Source of the DNA: Blastomyces gilchristii SLH14081
Lineage: Eukaryota; Ascomycota; Eurotiomycetes; Onygenales; Ajellomycetaceae
Direction of reading: 5' to 3'
Length of the DNA: 64,000 nucleotides
Assembly: GCF_000003855.2 (NCBI RefSeq)
Contig: NW_003101663.1
Span: 964,120 to 1,028,119 of the forward strand
The notes under the pieces were generated by a model. The model saw only the letters and a list, made by a program, of their open reading frames with translations, was not told where the DNA came from and ran no database searches. How positions within the stretch are numbered: position 1 is the first letter of the stretch; every line of letters begins with the position of its first letter. Both the position numbers and the translations under genes were made by a program. Positions 60,300 to 64,000 of this stretch are shown here, in pieces.

Positions 60300-60831
60300 T
60301 GTAACATGCGGAACCGAAGCAGTGACTAGTCAGCAGCATCACATAGAAATAGTTGTTTAAGAAGCTGTATAAGTGAGCTTGACTATCTTGCTTGAATAGT
60401 GAGCTCATAGACTACAGAGTTATTACAAGAATATCACAGATATGATACTTAGTATACTAAGAAAATTGTATAAGACATGCAGTAACTCTTATATATATTT
60501 CAGTAGAAGAAAAATGAATCACTGACTTCTTTAATAAGAAGTCAGCATCTAGCTATTCTATATAGACAATGAGTGAATACTCTTCTCTCATTTCATGAGC
60601 AAGAATAGATGAAGCAATACCTCAGCAGTATCTCATTGTCAAGAAAGAGTAATCTGCTGATCTTGTATAGAAGTCAGGTTCTTATATTTATTAATCAGAT
60701 CTTTTTATGATATATCTGAATAATATCATAGAGTAATTGAAAACTGATTCAGATGAGATAAAATTATTCACATGAAAGTGATGAGCTGTGTGAAACTGTA
60801 ACAGAGTCTTAGTATAGTTAGAAGTGTGATA
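60300..60831 (-). repeat. gypsy copy C 3' LTR
   Basis: 532 bp. Its tip (TGTAACATGCGGAACCGAAG) is the least mutated LTR start in the window. Confidence 0.87.
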
Positions 60832-61059
60832 ATACTCTTCTCTTTAAGAGTATAGTTTCTATACTCTCAAGATTACTGAATTAAAAATTATCTTTGTTGT
60901 ATAGTAATAATTGTCAACTGATTGACAGTGTGTGTGCTGCATATGATACAAAGAAATAGATGAGTTTTTCTGCTGACTGTGTAAATCTTTCTTTACTCAT
61001 CTTCATTCAAATCAAACACATGATAAGTGAGTTCCTTATATATTAATTTAAAATGTGAA

Positions 61060-62600
61060 AAATGTAGTTAACAAGTGACTTGCAGATCTCTCATCATATT
61101 TCATCTTACATATAAAATTCTCTGTAAAAGTGATGTGTTTTAGAGACAAAGCTAACAGTAGTGACAGGATTTTTTGAAAAGATTCTTTCTCTTATGAAAT
61201 ATTTTTCTTTTCTCTCTTCTCAATTGTAACAGTGAGTGTCTGAGAGTATCATTCTTGAAGAATAATAAAGAACTTATTCTGATGTTTTTCTAGTGAGTAA
61301 ATGTCTTTGTGATGCAGCTGCAGTCTCTGTGACTGTCAAGAAAGCTCAGTTGAAGATAGAGACAGTAGTATCACTGAGCTGCAGAAGCATTGCTTTCATT
61401 TCCACATCTTCTTCTTCTTCTTCTGCTTCTCTTGCAGCTGTGACAGTAGTCACTGTGTCTTGCAGTGAGATATCATCTCTTCTGTCAGTCAGTTTGTCTG
61501 TGTTCAGTTCTTTCTCTGCTCTTCTCATCACTGTTGTGACACTGCTCTCCCTCTCAATCAACACAGTAATGTATGATCTCATGTGATCATTCAGAGAGAA
61601 CTCTGAGAAGAGCTTGATTCTGGAAACAGTGACTCTGAGAAGCTTAATTCATAGTTCCTCTTCTGTGACATACCTGAGCTCTACTTGAAATGCTGCTGAG
61701 TTGAGTTCACAGAATTCTACAGTTTCTTTATCTTCTCTCTGTGAGAAGGCTCTGATACAGTCTCTGACTGACACTGCTACTTGTCTGCACTGCACTAAGC
61801 AGCTGAAGAAGAGAGAGATTTTATACATCTATCTCTTCTTTCACTTCTGTTATTTTCATTGTATTCATAACAATGACTTCTATCTCTCTATAAGTATTAC
61901 CTATTCTACAAGAAGGTGTTGTGTCAGCTCTGATAAGAAGTTCAGATACTCAAGCAGTACAGAGTGAGAATCTTGAAGCTTCAAGTATTGATAGATTCTA
62001 TCAAGACTGAGAAGATCTCTCTTACTTATCAGTAAAAGAAGATAAAAGCATGAATCTCTGAGATGAAAAAACACCTCAGAATGACTGATCTTAAGAAGAG
62101 ATCAGTCAGTATCACTGTTAAAAGTATTACAGAGATCAATCACTGATTAAAGAGAATCTCACTTCAATTGAAGCAGATGACTGAGATGCTTTATAAATTG
62201 ATAAGTTAATACTTTAAGTATCTCTCATACTCTTCTACAGCATGCTTCTCTATAATACTGCAGTACTAACTTCTCAGCAGATAAAGATACTAATATCAGA
62301 GACTTCAACAGTGAAGAATGAGTTTGATGAGAATGTTATTATTAATAAGTAGACTCTGAGATTCTCTCTTTTTACTTTTTCAGCAGGCTGCAGTCTCATT
62401 AGAATAGCAGCAGTCTGCAGATTGATAATATCAATCTTTTTTATTAATTTTAAATATCTCTTTCTTTTCTTATTAATCACTTCAGGAATTTTACACTTGT
62501 GTAGTCTCATTAAACTTCTAAAAAACCCTTTGAGAGAAAATAGAAGAAGAGTGTTACAGAGTCTATAAGACACTGACTTATCACTGCAAGATCATCTCTA
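61060..62600 (-). pseudogene. gypsy copy C region between integrase and 3' LTR
   Basis: The counterpart of 31859-33960. Open minus-strand pieces are 62573-62274 (MSYRLCNTLLLFSLKGFFRS, then K/R-rich) and 61582-61346 (acidic, with E-A-E-E-E-E-E-D). Frame and sequence are similar in both copies. Confidence 0.45.
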
Positions 62601-63570
62601 AAAAACTCTTTGAGAAAAATGAGAAGTTTTAAGTGACATTTCTTACTCAATATCTCTGATGTGTAATAGAGCAGTCTCTACTAGTCATCTCATAGCTTAT
62701 AATCTCTTTCTCAGCATTTTTCAAATACTTAAGTAATTCTCATGAATTCTCTGATAATGAATAATCTTCTTATTTAATGAGATATTGAAGCTTACTATAA
62801 TGTGTTCACTTATTCAATATTTTCTTCACAAGATATTCAGTATCACTCTTGATCTCAATACTATTCAGCTGAGATGACTTCATCTCAGAGTATTACTTAT
62901 AGAGCTTCAAATAAAAAATGTGAAAAACAGAATGAATTAATTTCAATTCTGTGAATAATTTTAACTTATATATCTATTTATTCATTACTTTTATTACTGA
63001 GAAAGATTCTAGTCATCCCTCACTAAGCTTCTTACATAGTCTTATTATCTTGATATTCTTTACTAAAAGTAACACTTGATTCTCTAGCAAGAATTTCATT
63101 GAAAGATGTTTTTAATTATAGTATTTCATCTATCACTTCTAGACACAGTGAATGCTTTTCACTGTCTTCTTATAAATTTTGTTCAAAAGTTATAATCTCA
63201 CTTTTACTTCTAATACTGAGAGATACTTCATTCTCTGTATCTATCTGACATTCTGACTGTCTATTTCTCTCTTTGACATATCATTCATGATGTTACTGAG
63301 TAATGAAGAATTATATCTATAATAAGCATAGAAAGAAGATATCTTTAAGATTGTATTCTTTGCATTGTTATATATGAATTCAGTGATCAGAAGATGTTTG
63401 AGTCAATCATTCTGATAATATGAATAGAACACTTAAAGATGCTGTTCTAGTGTCTAATTCTAGCATTCAGTCTGACTATCTGTCTGCAGATGAAAAGCAG
63501 TACTGAGAAGATATCTTATTATAAGATAATAGTAAAAAGTCAATTAGTAGTTGCTGATAAAGAGAAATTC

Positions 63571-63768
63571 TCAATCTGTTATCAATGATTTCAGAGCACT
63601 GTGATCATAAATAATAATATCTAAAAATAGATCAGTCAATTCAGAGGCTTTAATCTTTTTATAAGTAGAGATATATCTGATTATCTTTATAAAGCAGTTA
63701 ATAATGATCAAAATTAAGTCATATTCTTTAACTCTTATCAACTTTGACAGATTAACTATGAAATTCAT
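63571..63768 (-). pseudogene. gypsy copy C integrase fragment
   Basis: A 65-codon open piece with M-N-F-I-V-N-L-S-K-L-I-R-V-K-E-Y-D, I-I-I-N-C-F-I-K and A-S-E-L-T-D-L-F-L-D, homologous to 35120-34896. The catalytic Asp at MDFI is again Asn. Confidence 0.88.
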
Positions 63769-64000
63769 TAATAGATTCTGTCATGAGCTCTTTAAAACAG
63801 GCAGTGATATCAACTCACTGTATTACTTGTACTGTGAGATCTTTATTCTTTAACAGATATTGTAAGTCTTAACATACTTTTTGACATCTGCTTGAAGCTT
63901 GTTTCAAATATATTTATGTTTTAGAAGCTTCTCAGTCTTCTCTAATCTGAAGTACTCTGTATGAGAATTATTATAATAAATTCTCAATAACTTCTGATAC

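Larger units (their letters stand above)
60300..64000 (-). mobile_element. Ty3/gypsy copy C (partial), nested in copy B
   Basis: 3' LTR 60300-60831 (532 bp), then internal sequence colinear with gypsy-1 31859-35400 to the window end, without SINE1 or MITE 2. It holds the extra region and integrase on the minus strand. Confidence 0.88.

Overview
The window looks like a transposon-rich, AT-rich compartment of a filamentous ascomycete (Pezizomycotina) genome; the species cannot be told. The reasons are LTR retrotransposons, a RNase H-bearing LINE and hAT-type elements typical of fungi, short fungal-style introns, and heavy repeat-directed mutation: nearly every repeat is riddled with stops, many of them TGA where a homologous copy or the protein family has Trp TGG. 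Copy-to-copy differences are almost all C/T or G/A transitions. Only small islands keep ordinary GC content and CG/CC/GG dinucleotides: about 2.83-7.38 kb, 21.5-23.86 kb, 56.8-57.1 kb, and short patches near 28.2, 30.7 and 48.3 kb.

Layout. 1-2485: right-hand end of a minus-strand Ty3/gypsy element (copy A) with a LINE in its LTR, then a truncated hAT-MITE. 2.5-7.27 kb: island with a PD-(D/E)XK nuclease-like gene (3090-3911) and a possible two-exon gene (5144-4600, minus). 7266-21912: an unrecognised host gene cut into three pieces by a Ty1/copia element (copia-2, 7279-19716), itself split by a Ty3/gypsy element (gypsy-2, 7577-14827), and by a tRNA-headed SINE (19936-21007). Exact target-site duplications let the pieces be rejoined in frame. 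22516-23490 (minus): a kinase-like gene with LTR fragments just upstream. 23745-29462: copia-1, containing a MITE. 29465-39980: gypsy-1 (minus), containing a tRNA/LINE chimeric retroelement and two MITEs. 40327-48166: a 7.84-kb hAT transposon with a perfect 8-bp target duplication, carrying decayed transposase sequence, a large polypyrimidine/polypurine inverted pair and a nested MITE that shares its ends. 48.2-51.1 kb: decayed minus-strand coding sequence of unknown family. About 51.4-56.8 kb: decayed Tnp2/EnSpm-like sequence interrupted by a LINE and an assembly gap (55133-55645). 56.8-58.1 kb: 3' ends of two more copia elements. 58.1-64 kb: MITE, LINE, and a gypsy inserted in another gypsy of the gypsy-1 family.

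How it fits together. With the dated insertions removed, the original locus was a compact stretch of roughly 8-9 kb: nuclease-like gene (+), possible small gene (-), coiled-coil-like gene (+, now broken), kinase-like gene (-). The repeats form a small ecosystem: the hAT is the likely source of transposase for the 506-bp MITEs, and the LINE is the likely source of reverse transcriptase for the two tRNA-headed elements that carry its 3' end.
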